Source: Sialis fuliginosa (taxonomy: Eukaryota; Arthropoda; Insecta; Megaloptera; Sialidae). From it: DNA of 64,000 nucleotides. The notes under the pieces were generated by a model. The model was given only the letters and a program-made list of their open reading frames with translations, searched no databases and had not been told where the DNA came from. The translations under genes were made by a program, and so were the position numbers. The stretch is taken from assembly GCA_961205875.1 (NCBI GenBank), contig OY540812.1:8556001-8620000 (forward strand). The letters run 5' to 3'. Of this stretch, positions 12,872-26,255 are shown in pieces (position 1 is the first letter of the stretch; each line of letters starts with the position of its first letter).

Positions 12872-13472
12872 AAATTTTCCCGGGCAGATAAAAAAATTTA
12901 CACTGCCATTAAAAAAATTATTATGTGATATAAAAATTATATATTAACTCTTATTTCTTCACTCTTTGTGGTCTGTTGTAAAAGAAAAATATTTCTGCTT
13001 TTAGAGAAACTTCTCTATTTCAATTATATTCCTTTCAGTATCCTGAAGCTATTATCTTTATTTCAACATTTCATTATCAAATAAAATCAACAAAAGTAAC
13101 TCGATGAAACCTAAATGAAGAGCAAGCAAATACAAAAAGACATTGCATAATTTAAATATAGGGACTCAAGTATGCATTGAATTCAAAGAAAACTAATTGT
13201 TTATGTGTTTTATACTTGGAATTCTGTAAATGGAATAGACGGAAGTGAAATATAAAAACTAATAGTTGATTTTGATTAGTTAATTTTTCATATCCTGGAA
13301 AATTAAAATAATATTTGAATGGCTGTGCACTTCTATTTTTGCATTTTGTAATTGAATTTATTAATCATTTTTTTTTATTCGTAGTTATAAAAATATTTTG
13401 TAGGTTATAAAGAAATGCTCAGTATTTACTCGTGCTAAATTTTACATTCGAAAATACATATGTACTTGAATG
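12872..13472. other. AT-rich non-coding DNA
   Basis: No feature recognised. Confidence 0.55.
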
Positions 13473-13632
13473 ATAATATTTTACAACACAAGTTGTATTA
13501 GAAGAAAATTACTTTATAAAAAATATTTTGTATAATTTTCACGAAACGTCCGTCGTTCTCAAGATATTTTGAACAAAAAAATGAAATATCCCCTCAACTC
13601 GATTTTGTTGTTTTTTGAATACGAACCATTTA
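13473..13632 (+). repeat. Second copy of the 9.8-kb dispersed repeat
   Basis: Shares with 9795-9930 the order TTTACAACA, ATAATTTTCACG, GTCGTTCT, a GATAT-TTGAA stretch, then CCCCTC. The upstream CTCGTGCTAAATT near 13,425 also matches about 9,528, so homology probably extends further 5' at low identity. Confidence 0.5.
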
Positions 13633-16489
13633 CTAAACAAAATTTAAAAAAAACATAATAATTATTTAGTAAATTACTTTATTTATTTAAAGAAATGTAG
13701 TTAATTCAAATACGATGCAACATTCTAGCGGGAAACTTCTTTAAATGGTACACGAAACATTTTTTTACTAAATATTTAATGGATTGCATCAACTCATGAT
13801 TAAAATGTTAGTTTTTCTTTCAACAGGAGACAAACAAAATAATAAAATACTGAAAAAGCATCTAGTAATACACAGATCAGAGTATCTCTAGGGAAATGTA
13901 TAATGATGAAAGAAGCTTAAGATGGTATTTACGTTTAGTTAGCGATCTAACCGCTAGGGTGCAGCAGCTAGGGTTGGCTCCCTACGTTGATGTGACTAAT
14001 CAATCGTTTGTTTTACTTTTTGATGGTTGAAAGATGAAAGAAGATATAATGTCAATATGTATTATGTCATCAGCAATAATGCATGCGTGGTTTTATAAAA
14101 AAGCAGCATTACAACTACAGCATTTTGAAAATAAAAAAGCTTTCTAAAAATTTTCAAATATAATTCACTGAAAAGAAAATACTACCTATGTATTTAATAT
14201 TTCATAACTTTAAGCTTGATTAACTATATCTTTAAGAAAAGTTATTTTCCATCTACCTTGTGTATAGAGCTACACGTGGAGAAGAGATTCGTTTAATTTC
14301 GGACGAGACGAGACCAGAACGAGGGATTTGTGTAATTCCAGATCGTAACGAGACTTATGCAGTATATTTTTATGTGTAGTCTCATTATTTTAGTGTTTAT
14401 ATGAGAAAACATTTTTTATAAATATACAGGCACGTATTCTAATAATTTAATAGAAATTAAAATGCTTACGGCGATAAATACAACATTGTTATCACGATAA
14501 AATAACAAATGTAAAATCTGTTGTAGAAAACAAACGAACATGCATAGAAAACTTGTAATATAAGCAAAACATTTAGAAAAACTTACTAATAAGAACGTAA
14601 GAAAGAAGAAGCGAAAGAAAGATTTACCATATCCCGTGGAGTTGAAAAACTTTGTTTATCTGTTTTCAGATTAAAAGTTTGCTATCCCCGAGGAGTTAGC
14701 GTTACACGTGAGGCATGTAAGAGTTATTCCCGTTAACTCAAGTTGAGGCCCACGGGAGAGATAAATAAGCGCAGTCCTGTCACCATAATTTTGTATCTCT
14801 CATTAATTAAATACACCAGTTATGTAGTTGAAATACTTCTGATGTTTGTCCAATTTGCATCTGACGTTTGTTAAGGAATGTGAAATGTTTTTGACACTTT
14901 TATTGCTTACGGAAAATGATTTTAAATAAATTTTCACTCTGGCTGCGATTCCAACATTGTCATTGTGATTTTCGAAGGCCTATTTTATTATTCATATTAT
15001 TAACTAGCACACGCTAATATTCAAATACTGCTAGACATTTTTTTAAAAGTTATGTGCTTACAATTAGCTTTATTATTAGAAATTTAACGAACACAGTAAC
15101 AATATTTTCCATAAGGAAAAACTTGTGCAAAAATAAATTAAAAAAAAAAAAAGCTAAATACATATTTTAATTCATTTATTACATTCTGTAAATAATTAAC
15201 GAAACATCTTTCAAAGAAATTTATTAAATTTCATTACAAAAATAACACAAGAAGCTGCTGCAGATGTCAAAATTGAACATTAATAAAAAATATACGTCAC
15301 AAATGAACAAATATCACAGCGTTAGTGAAGAACAAACAGTGTCAAAGAGAATTTTAAATTATTTAATTTAATCAGTATAATCGTTTCCCCCCTCACAGTC
15401 ACCTGCTGGCAGTCTTCCCCCTATTGTACAGGTCGGTTTTCATTAGAGGGAAGCCTGCACTGTATTTTAATTTGAGTATCATTGCAAGGATTTCCTAAGG
15501 TTGACTTAATGCCCCGCCACAGGGGGTGGTGACATTATTGTAATTTGAACAGAAGATTTCGACTTTTAGTGGTTATAAATTAGTGGTTTAAAATAAATTA
15601 ACAGAATAATGGTGTTTTCAGATAAACGGAATTTGGAAATACTTGTTTAGAGTTGTTTTAAGAATCAAAACAATAAACTTAACACTGTCATTTTGTCTGT
15701 TGTTAATGTATGAATTTATGAAGTAAATGAAATTTCGTACGGTAAAGTTAATTTGATATTATTTATTTTATAGTATTTAGTGTTACTTTTATTTTATAAC
15801 ATTTTATCTTACGTTTGAATAAGTTTTAAAAATTTGTTTTATAAGCACATATCTTGATAAAGGTTCTATATAGTTTTAAAAAATTTACAAGGAAAAAATG
15901 ATTCTTCTATTTGCTCGTTTCGAGATGGCAAGGTCGCAGCGACCAACGACTAGCATGAAATTAAATTAACGTTTTCATGATGACAATGTATGGTATGTCA
16001 CTATGTCTTTTGGTACTAAAAAATGTATCTTATTTTATTCTGAATTCATGATAAAAAAAACATGCCTCTAGAATACTCGTAAGATAGAATATCCAATACC
16101 CATCATTCAAATGAAAGCTATCACACTTGATCGCGTTCATTTTGAACCAATACAAATCGTTGGCCGTTGTGACTTGGCTACCTAGTGTGAAAGAGTTCTT
16201 AGGTTATTCGTACCTATGTAGATAAATATATGTATATGTATGTCCAACTAAAGATATATATACGTAAAAAATGGGAACGTAAAAATCAACGATATATGTA
16301 TAATGAGTTTACGTGCTTTCAATATTTAGCACAGAATTAAACACATTAGCACGTTACTTTTCGAGTAAAATATCAAGACGTTTCTAGTGTACAATTATGT
16401 ATCATTACCGAAGAAAACGGTGAATATATTGTACACGGTAACATTATTTTTGTGCACTTACACTCGCATGTAAATGTATTTTAATTTAG
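13633..16489. other. Non-coding DNA with two mixed-composition patches
   Basis: Patches of higher G+C lie near 14,640-14,800 and 15,385-15,545; the second is rich in pyrimidine and G runs. An A-run lies near 15,143. No frames of note, RNA genes or element ends were found. Confidence 0.5.
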
Positions 16490-16566
16490 ACGATCTGGTG
16501 CACACGGTGCAGCAATTAGCCCGAGATGCAGAGGGTGAAAAAGTGCAATTAAACAACTGGCTTTAA
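16490..16566 (+). other. Exon-like open segment
   Basis: TTTTAATTTAG at 16479-16489 resembles a splice acceptor. It is followed by a 25-codon frame of coding-like composition, including DDLVHTVQQLARDAEG, ending at TAA 16564-16566. A donor-like GAGG|GTGAAA sits at 16531-16540 and could end the exon earlier. The composition contrasts with the AT-rich flanks. I do not recognise the peptide, and no partner exon nearby can be joined with confidence. It may be a small exon of a long-intron gene, or chance. Confidence 0.2.
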
Positions 16567-16982
16567 CGGAAATATACCAGCATGTCAGAATTTGCACACT
16601 ACGCTGTGGAATTGGACATTTCTATTTGGTCTGTTTTGCATGCAATTCTGCAATTATGTATGTATCTTGTTACGAAATTTATATTCGGAATTTGTGTTAC
16701 ATATGTATTGAAATTTAACGTAGTAAATATTAATGATTTAACTGTTTTCTTTGACCATGGAGTGGTAAATTAAATTCATAGCAGTTGTATAGTGGATATA
16801 ATAAAAATACATTTGGTTTAATTTGTTGTTTTTTTTAAAAAAAACGTACAAATCGAACGATCATTTTGAAATTAATAATTTTAAGATACATCATGTATGT
16901 TTTTTCTAAAAAAAATCTCTATCGTAGTCTATATTAGTTAAATGAGAATAGGTATCTTAATATATAAAAACGTTAGTGCGAA
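16567..16982. other. AT-rich non-coding DNA
   Basis: A 63-codon frame from 16582 is unrecognised and probably chance. Confidence 0.5.
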
Positions 16983-17195
16983 GGTATATGATCTCACCAG
17001 GCTTAAACCACTGGACATATCGAAACCATATTCACACCATATGTTCGTTTGATATTCCGATAAGTTTATAGATTTTTTGAACCTGTTAGGTGGGGTCGAG
17101 ATATTTATGAAAATGTGTATTTATGGTCTGATTTGGAAACAAATTATTTTTAGGCAGAACGTTTGCCAGGTCAGCTAGTAATTTATAATAGTTAA
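16983..17195 (+). repeat. Relic of a dispersed repeat ending GTCAGCTAGT
   Basis: The segment ends GAACGTTTGCCAGGTCAGCT then AGTAATTT. Its internal GGTGGGGTCGAGATATTTATG and CCGATAAGTTTATAGAT stretches resemble 3' portions of insect non-LTR or short interspersed repeats that end in a 'GCTAGT' motif. There is no coding content. Confidence 0.4.
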
Positions 17196-19512
17196 AAAAT
17201 AATTCACAAAAACTTTTAAAATCAGTAATGTATGTATATATTGCAAAAATCAGTACTTGCGGCTGATCACTTTAATTTCTTATTAAGTACAAGATATTTA
17301 CAAATAAGTAAGAACATGTATCCCCCATATAACACGGTAGTTAAGTTACCAAAAAAATACCGTGTTATCCGAATTTGTTTACATACAAAAACAAGAAACA
17401 AGATTGTTGTATAGGAATTTACCTGTTTTAGAGCGCATATTTGCTTATGAAATAAATTAAAAAAAAAAATATACGTACTAATATTTTAATAAATTGAATA
17501 AATAAGAAAGTTATATACCAAATTATGAAAAAAATATATATAAAAAAAATTAAAATATATGCCGATAAAATTTTTTTGCCTTACCTCTGTCACCAGCCCA
17601 TTTGTATGACATTTACGTCATCATGTGTCATGTTTCAACATTCCTCTGATTGTTTTTTTTTTCAATTTTAATAATTCTGTATTGGTGAAGGATTACACGA
17701 TATTATTGTGAAACGAACCGTGTGCTGGGGTACACGCGAATCCTTGTTGAAACGTTTAGGGTATTATGTTTTTCATTATCCTGTTTCATCCTTTATCGAA
17801 ATACGCACGGCTAAGCTTTTTACAAAAAAATGAATTTTATATAAGTATTCAAAACATATCCTTCCTAAAAAAACACAATACTTGTTTGCTCCAAAATATT
17901 AGATTAATAAGAATTCACTGATCCAGAACTTAAAAAAATTGTATTTTTTTAAAGGACAATTTTACTTGAAGATTAAAAAATTGCAATTCAGTATGTAAGA
18001 AATATTGTCAGTATCAACGTTAAGAGATCACTGCAGAAGCTTTTAATCTTTATATAATTTATTATTCATGTTCAAAAAATACGCTTATTCAAACCTTCCA
18101 TGAGTTCAAAGTAATAATATTTCAAAAAAATTGGAGGTAGGTTATATTAAATACAACGTATGTATATTTATTTATTGTATATTCATACGTAGTACCTTGA
18201 TGTATGTATGTACGTATATTTAGAAATCGCTATTAACAGAGTTAATACATACAAAACAAAATCATCATTAACATTTCACGAAGCTATAAATTTGATTTAT
18301 GCATGATATTTAACTTCTGTATATTTGAAAAAGCTACTACAAACAAAAATTCAATTGGTGTTTATGTTTATACAAAAGTTAAATTTTTAAACACATTACA
18401 GCTTTAGTAATGTATGTGTATAAAAAAATTACATTTTAACCTGTATTAGTTTGCGTAAATGCGAAGCACACTATATGACAATTATTTACAAGAAGAAAAA
18501 GTTTGATTTGTTGCCAATTTCATAGATTAATTCGTTTATATTGTTATCATATTTTTTAAATATTTAGTTTCTCGCAAGGGAAGATCCCGAACAAATTTTG
18601 TTTGCGAGAAATTTGAAAATTTACTTAAACTTAATGTTTTGACATGAATAACGTCTAGTGGTTCACCCCAGTTAAATACTTGGGGGAGGGGGGGTGTATT
18701 TCAGAAACATTGTAAAAAAAATCAGAATGGTCGGCTAAAACACGCGCAAAAATCAGCATGCAATATTTAAGACGCATAGCATTGAAAAAAATCGTAGCTA
18801 TCGGAAAATATACCATTACCTACCAATAGCTGAGAGGGTCAGGTGGTATACAGGGCACGCAAGCACATAATGAGTCTGAGTTTTATTTAACCCCACTGCC
18901 GCAAAAATGATGCGACCTTAGATTTGGAACGTATTCACGTCAATCCCTCGACTGTGCATTCCGACACAGTCACACTCATTTATCACTGAATGATAGAACT
19001 AAATATGAGAGGTAATTATTGTTTATAACTTTTCTTTCTATCTCATACCGTTTGTGAATAATATCTAAAATAAAAACGAAAAATAATAAAAAAAATTTAC
19101 CGCCCTAAAGTGGACTACCGCAGCAAAAAAAATAATAATTCTTTACCTCCACCTCCTCTAACTATTCTCAAAGTTATATGATCTTTCTTATGTATTTTAC
19201 CATAGATAAAAATTATTTAGGTTAAATAAAGTTACATAAAAAACTATTAAATCAATATTGAAATTATTTTTAGTACAAAATTGAAAGAGAAGCTTTCTAA
19301 TTGTTTAAACCTTAAATTGTTCCACTATTGTGATTGTAATATATCATATTCTGTATTACAAGCTTTTATTTTTACTCGTAAGCGGGGACTTGAACATGAA
19401 TTTGAACTCGAACTCGAATTCCGAACCTTTTCACGGATATAATATAAGAAAATATAATGGTTAAATCATATTTAAAGTTTGTGTACAGTTTTATAGATTT
19501 TAAAACTAGATA
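17196..19512. other. AT-rich non-coding DNA
   Basis: A G-run patch lies at about 18,680-18,700. Degenerate GAACTYGAA-type hexamers lie at about 19,395-19,430 and are echoed near 51.44-51.46 and 51.84-51.95 kb. Nothing else is recognised. Confidence 0.45.
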
Positions 19513-19732
19513 TACCAACCGGTCAAAATGACTGGTTTAAAAATTTGCGCTAAGAAAAGTTAAAACTTAAATTGCTATCACTACTATTTATCATATCGTG
19601 TATAAAAATTTAAGTGAAAAATATGATTTCTTGTTTTCTTGGAGCTCTTTTTTTCCTACCCTTTGCATTAATTGATTAAATTAATATATTTTTCAGCTAA
19701 ATTACCAACCGGTCAAAATGACCGGTTTGGTA
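19513..19732. repeat. Pair of matching palindromes flanking 164 bp
   Basis: A near-palindromic 26-30 bp motif containing ACCGGTCAAAATGACCGGT occurs at 19703-19732. Its slightly decayed copy (ACTGGT in place of ACCGGT) is at 19513-19538. The second copy is extended to TACCAA...TTGGTA. The arrangement suggests ends of a small element or paired binding sites. No known element is assigned. Confidence 0.5.
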
Positions 19733-19833
19733 GAGATATAGGTATGTATCAATTTTTGGTATATCTAGTGTTTACCAACGATTTTGATGTGTGAACTAAT
19801 TCATAATTCATTTTTCAACAGTATGAACATTGA

Positions 19834-20468
19834 ACATACATATATATTAGGGTGGAGTGAAAAAATTTTTTTTTGGAATCTTCGAAACGCTATATGCGCA
19901 AAATGTGCATTTGTATATCCTTAAAACACCTGCCGAAGGAATTTGTAATTGGATATCATCCTGAGGTTCCTAAATGATTTTCTTTATTAGAAAAAAACAT
20001 AAATTTTTGGGCATTATATCTCGGTAACGGGGTAAGATATTTGAATGCGCAATAGTTTAAATTAAAAAGACATTCAGTACCTTTAAAATGATATATAACA
20101 GTCAAACATTTATTATAGTAAATCGTTTGAAAAATGCTCTCAAAATAAGATTATTTTTATAAAAAAACCAAAAAATAAACTTCATTAAAAAAAAATAATT
20201 ACAGTTACATATTATTTTAAAGACACTGGATTGCTCTTTAATTTAAATTATTGCTCATTCAAATATCTTACCCCGTTACCGAGATATAATGCCCAAAAAT
20301 TTATGTTTTTTTCTAATAAAGAAAATCATTTAGGAACCTCAGGATGATATCCAATTACAAATTCCTTCGGCAGGTGTTTTAAGGATATACAAATGCACAT
20401 TTTGCGCATATAGCGTTTCGAAGATTCCAGAAAACATTTTTTCACTCCACCCTAATATATATGTATGT
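19834..20468. mobile_element. Near-perfect 635-bp fold-back MITE
   Basis: The left end reads TATATTAGGGTGGAGTGAAA, and the right end on the minus strand reads the same up to small differences. Arms of about 260 bp match almost base for base, with shared blocks CGAAACGCTATATGCGCAAA, TATCTCGGTAACGGGGTAAG and TAATTTGTAATTGG-like tracts, around a loop of roughly 110 bp near 20,150. The palindrome extends into the flanking ACATACATATATAT, so the exact ends and duplication (TA or a longer TA-rich target) are uncertain. No frame is present. The high arm identity suggests recent insertion or arm conversion. Confidence 0.85.
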
Positions 20469-23400
20469 AAAAATAGACAAACACGTATATCGTATCGACG
20501 CTCACATCACATGCACCTAATTTCTAGATAATTACATTTTGACGTGCGTCATTCAGCGAGTGTGTAAATGAAATGTAGTCTGGGAGATGGTATGCCGACA
20601 CACAGGCAGGGAACCGAATTATGGTTCAATATTGTTCCAATTAGAGCTCTCCGGTCCATCATCCGTCCACTTACACACATAAACCACTGCGCTATGCATT
20701 GATTATCTGTATTAAGTTAATGCCTTTTGTTTGTATATTATAATGCATATTCCTGCAAGCGGTTGGCTTGTATCAGAGCTATTGAATCAGAGCTACTGCA
20801 TGAGTGGTTATGAATTAAAATTAAGTACTTATCTTTGAAAATTACGTTAAAGGCAGTGTAGAATTATATATTTATCCTAGTAATGAGAATGAATAAAATA
20901 AGTTTATAAATAATACGATATAAATATTGTCCGTTTCATTGTGTATCTCGCCTATAATTTCAAAAAATATATTTAATATTATAATTTAAAAAAATTATTT
21001 TTAATGGCTGTACTAAAAACAAGCATTTTGTTCGAATATATTTTATATAGGTAAGTAAATGTTTGTATTCAATGTGTACCATATGTAATAACAATAACAT
21101 TAAAAATATCGTTTGGGATCTAATAAATTTTTTGTGTGCCCTATATTACAAAGTAATAAAATGGTAATGAAACATTTTCATGTGTTTTAAAATAAATGAA
21201 TGTAAATTTTGAAATCGATGTACAATACTTGATATATTCATGTCATTTTGTATGATATCGTCAATCGCTTTTATTTATACTAATCCAATAGCGATTGTAT
21301 TTTGAAGTGCAATAAAAAAGCATCATAAAACTGTTTCATACATCATCGGGGACTAATAAAATTATGCCATAAATATTGAACAGTTTTTGTTTTGAACGGA
21401 AATTACGTTAATTTTATATCATCTTGTAAGTACCTATATTGATCATAAACATTATCAATTGGTTTGATGTAGATGAATAAATAGATCGTTATTAAAAAAG
21501 TGTAAATATATGCTAATAATCTCTTAAATCAGATCTGATCAATTTTTGAAAATTTGAATAAAATTATTCTCAAGGGAACAAAAAACAGTTTTATTTCAAC
21601 TATATATTTTGTTAAATGATTGAAGTTGATGCAGGTATATGACAAAAATTAATCGCATAGAAATAAATTGTAGAAAGTAGTTTTCCAACTAGATAAAACT
21701 TCATTCAAATACAGTTAGAGATAATGTAATGTGTATTTAAATCGACCTGAGTAATAAATCGTCGGAAAAACAGGAGTTAAACGAACTAATCTAATGCAAT
21801 TTGATAGGGCATTAATGTCCCCAACTGCATAGACAATCTTATTTAGGAACGATATCGAATTTCTTGTTTGAGGAAATTGAAAATAAATTTTATAAAATTC
21901 AGATAACGATGTACCAAATTAATTTAATAATGTGAAGTGCAGGGGACATTTTCTTGCAGAATATGTAGGAAAATGGTTCAAAATTATTTCACGAACTTAG
22001 GTGAATTATATTAGCGAGAATATAAAAGAGATAAATTATATTAATGTTGCAAATTGCATTCTTGTTATTATATAGGTATATATTTATCATAAACCGTACT
22101 GATTTCCCCGTAACTTAATTCGAACATTGTGGAAGTTTCCAGTCTTGGGCATCCCAAGGAAATCCACCAAGTAATCCTATTATTGATAAACAGTACCAAT
22201 AAATAATTAAAAAATAAAAATATTGAAGTATTTTATTAAGAAAAAGCATTGAAATAAGTAAATTAACATAATGAAAATTTTCAAACTTCATCTTTCAATT
22301 AAATTAAACCCATTATATATTTCGTTGAATAATGACACCAAAACAAAATTTTTATTTAATTCGAATAATTGACAACAAACATATTTATACTGGGAAAATG
22401 GAAAAGAACAGTTCAATCGAACAAAGAGAAAATAATTAGAAATACATTTAAAGCATAATCTATCTCTGTTTAAACTCAATAAGTTATTCCGAACGTATAG
22501 TAAAGGTCTCACAAATCACTCTAGACTTGAAGAAAATTACATTATCGAAGGAAGTACCGGGAGTCAATTTTTTAACAGGACATAATTTATGTCAAGAGAC
22601 ATTTTATATAATAATGAACTGGGAAAAATTAATGTCTCACTTTAGCCTTCCATATTTATGCCATGATTAAATTACGAACGTTTTCAGCGCTTTTTTATTC
22701 CTCTACTTTTCATTTTACTTGAAATAGATGTTGTTTAACGACGCATTTTCACTTAAATAACCCACAAGGATATTTTTTGTTTTGTTTTGTTTTATGGGTT
22801 TATGATGGTGGTGCTTTTATCACTGTTAGATATATTAAAAACATAAAGAGTTTTCAGCGAAATGTAGCCGAAATATAAAACAAAGGAAATACAATATGTT
22901 CATCATATTCCTAATAAATTGAGAGAATATGTTTAATATTTCATTATAAAAATATCATGCAATGCAAACTTTTAAATATCATTATATACTGAGATACTAC
23001 TTACATTTGAAGTACCTTTTGATTAAATATAGGTATAAGTTGAAAAATGAAGAAAAAATCATTGTACCTATATAATCTGGTCATTAGGATGAGAGTTTTG
23101 AAAGCACTTTAGATTGCTTTGATTTTATATTTTATCATGAAAACTAAATACAGATACTCGAACAAGAAACTTTCAGCTTTGCTCGTTAAAAGAAAAACTA
23201 TGAACAAGAACTAAGGAAAGAAACTTCAATCTCACGAATTAAAAAAGAATAAATAAAAGAACAGTACAATTATGAAACATATATATTATTTTTGCTGTGC
23301 AAACTGTGACATACATATACCTATCTATCTTTTAACGTATTTAAAAAAAATATAGCTTAAGAATAAAAAATGTCTTAATATTTGTTCACTATTGTTAAAT

Positions 23401-24133
23401 TTATATATTATTTTTATATAAGTTATACTGATGAAAAGATCTGTAATTATAATTAATACAATATAAAGTTTATATAAAAGACATTGAACTAAATATAAAA
23501 CTTTGGAACAAAATAAATCCACCAAAAATCTCTGACTTGATGAAATGCATGAAGCCATGCAAGACAGAAGCTTTGAAAAAGGATTACTTTGGGACAAAGT
23601 TAAGACAGGCTCAAAGAATGAACTATGTATGTTCCACATATGATACTATGTTCGTATATATATTAGTTTATATACAGGATGTATATAAAATAATCATTTT
23701 GCAAATGATTTGTATATACGACATACAATATTAATTTTTATCTTGCACCTACATACTTCAGTAATAAATATTCACACTTTGTATGGAAATATAGAAAACC
23801 CTAAATAAACATTGACTTAACAAAGCAGAACTAATTTAGCTGTTAACTAATGGTGCAAGGATAATTAGTTTTAAGCGTAACTTAAAATTAACTGCCACTT
23901 ACTCGAGTGCACTATGTATTATGTATGACGGTTGCATTTGGTTGGTGTGCATCCAAATGTGTGCGCTTTGTTGTATTAATGATGCTAACAATATTAAGAT
24001 GTTAACAGTTTTGATTTCTATAGATACAACAGATTGGATTGATATTATCGTTGCTTGTTTACAGATCAATGGCATGTAAATATTTAGAATTCTGATTGTT
24101 TAGAATGAAATAGATATGTATCTATATTTTACA
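20469..24133. other. AT-rich non-coding DNA
   Basis: A mixed-composition patch lies at about 20,500-20,700. CTTGGGCATCCCAAG, a small palindrome, lies near 22,145. Open frames around 22,288-22,512 and 23,325-23,734 are AT-rich and unrecognised. No RNA gene was found. Confidence 0.5.
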
Positions 24134-24480
24134 AGCTGTGCCCGCGGCTTCGCTCGCTTGAATATAAAAGTTAGATATATGGTATCGTGGAGTTTATTTT
24201 AATTTTTTTACTCTACACAATTCTTTACTACATTATACTGTTCAATTTTTAATGGTTTAGGCAGTGCATTGGAAAAGAGCGCGCTGGTGGTAAACTTTTT
24301 TCTTACTTGATTTAGTATAATCGTCACTGCTTATTCCTTATGTTACCTAACGTAACAAAATATATACTAAAACCTAGGTAAAGAACAAATCTACGAATAA
24401 AAAACGTAAATCGGGTAAGTGGTTCTCGAGTTATAAGCGCACTAACGGACAGACAGACAGAGAGACGATGAGATTTATAA
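24134..24480 (+). repeat. Short dispersed element with a CCCGCGGCTTCGCTCGC end
   Basis: Starts AGCTGTGCCCGCGGCTTCGC and ends in a TCTCGAGTTATAAGCGCACT module followed by GGACAGACAGACAGAG. Both end types are common in insect genomes as termini of non-autonomous repeats. The same 5' motif appears inverted at 36,817-36,845. No coding region is present. Confidence 0.55.
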
Positions 24481-24889
24481 TATGTAAACATTATTCCATA
24501 TATGTATATTTATTAATTTGAAAAAGTAAACCATTAAAATAAAAATGAAACATTTGATTAAATTACTGAACTGCGTTTTCCAAATCTACGCATAGTAATA
24601 AACAAAAAAGAAATCCCAAAGATAATTTTTACCCTATTATGTTCAGAAAGCCGTATGATGTTATTATTATCATCGTTTATCGAGACCTATTAAGTTGCAG
24701 AGAATCTGAAACGTCTGCTAAATACCTAGGTATTTTTCATTTTATTTAATCCAAGTTAAACAATAGCCCTCGAAACAAAAGCATCTCTTCCTTTCAGTAC
24801 AGACGAAGCTTATGATCAAAGCTCGATCCATCCACCCTTATAATAATAGTTAGTTCTCTCATGGAAGCTCTGAATGGTACGCTATAGTG
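24481..24889. other. AT-rich non-coding DNA
   Basis: No feature recognised. Confidence 0.5.
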
Positions 24890-25150
24890 TTTTATGACCT
24901 TTGTGCTAGAATACGCTGCAGTCGTAGGCCGCGGTCAAACCGTGAGCGTTTGCGGTATTATTCACTTAAAGCCCGTTACCGCACCCGTTCCCTCGCGACC
25001 GTTTTAATCACGGCACGACATGATACCTCGCCAACTTTCTAGGGATTTCGGTTTGGATTCGTACGAAACACTGGCTTAATCAAACATAAACTTTACCTGC
25101 TGCGCTGACTTTGTGACCGGCTATTCAAGTTATGATAACATCTATTTAAA
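24890..25150. other. GC-rich island, possible conserved regulatory DNA
   Basis: About 260 bp of balanced-composition, non-repetitive sequence lies in a very AT-rich region. It has no long frame on either strand and no element ends. It includes GGCCGCGGTCAAACCG and CCTCGCGACCG. Sequence like this, retained against AT drift, is what a conserved non-coding element would look like, but only comparison can show it. Confidence 0.3.
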
Positions 25151-25680
25151 TGTACTACTACGGCCGGACCGTACCGTTTAAATCTTTACGTTTATTTGTT
25201 AATAAAGCTCCTTGTACAATGAAAATGGCGTTTTTATTTGTCGTATTTGATTACTCAATTAACTTTGAATTACATACCTACGCAAACCGGATATTCATAA
25301 AATAACTTTTCATTTCTCAAAAATATAATGTTCTTTAATCTTTATTGAAAAAAATATACATATACAATATACATATATACAATTTTGATGAATCAGAAAA
25401 AGATTGTAATGAATATAATAGAAGATATCTTTACATTCAATCAGGGATGATATTCATAATATATATTCAATTCCATGGATAATAAAATATAATAAGAGAT
25501 ATTATCTGTATATATTTTGATATGTATTTATGTATGTTACACGTGTACTTCGATGAAAACGACAGGGCAATATTAACCATTTCCCGCAATAAATTATAAC
25601 CTTATTTAACAACGTCTTCAATATATAAATATTATAAATTCCACAATATCGACAAAAACGATCGATCATAGGGGGCAACG
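25151..25680. other. AT-rich non-coding DNA
   Basis: No feature recognised beyond TATACA-type simple sequence near 25,355-25,380. Confidence 0.5.
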
Positions 25681-25985
25681 GTATCACAATAACTTCGACA
25701 CAGAACCACCAACCCACCCACCGACCCCCACCCACCTACACATACACATACAACATCTATACACATAAATTTGTATCTCCCAGTACCGTCATAACTTACA
25801 GGAAAATTATTACAGCTTAACCTGCCCTTGCACACGCGTGCACTACAGGGAGGGGGTGGTCGAGCGCGGGTAATTCGGGGGGGGGGGGTGAGCGGGGGGT
25901 TCAAGTGAGAGTGAGTACGCCATATTGAATCACGTGTGCGTTTATGCGTGCACTTGATAGAGGCTGCCGCCTTTTGTTACCCCGC
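25681..25985. other. C-rich then G-rich skewed tracts
   Basis: About 25,703-25,738 is C-rich (CCACC repeats). About 25,848-25,900 is G-rich, with a run of more than ten G's near 25,877. The G-run cluster could form a G-quadruplex on the plus strand. Minus-strand frames here are proline/glycine-biased artefacts of the skew. Confidence 0.5.
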
Positions 25986-26255
25986 CGTTGTTTGTTGCTA
26001 AACACGGATATACCACGTTCAGGAACAAGTGTCAGATTTGTTTGCGAGATACGAAAATATATTGGTTTTTGTTTAAAGTGATTAGAATGCAGTACGAGAT
26101 TAATTTAAATTCTATCCAGAGGAATTTTTATTGTAGTTGTCGATCGTTGATTGGAAATTTTAGCTTATTGTTAATGTGTTTCATCTGAATTAATTAGAAC
26201 AATATAAATTTAATTGTCGTACTGGTTTTACCAACAAGTTGGTTGTAGTTTGGAT

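Noticed and set aside
25502..25904. Two minus-strand frames with Gly/Trp- and Pro-rich peptides
   Set aside because: They come from the C-rich and G-rich skewed tracts; no domain or splice context.
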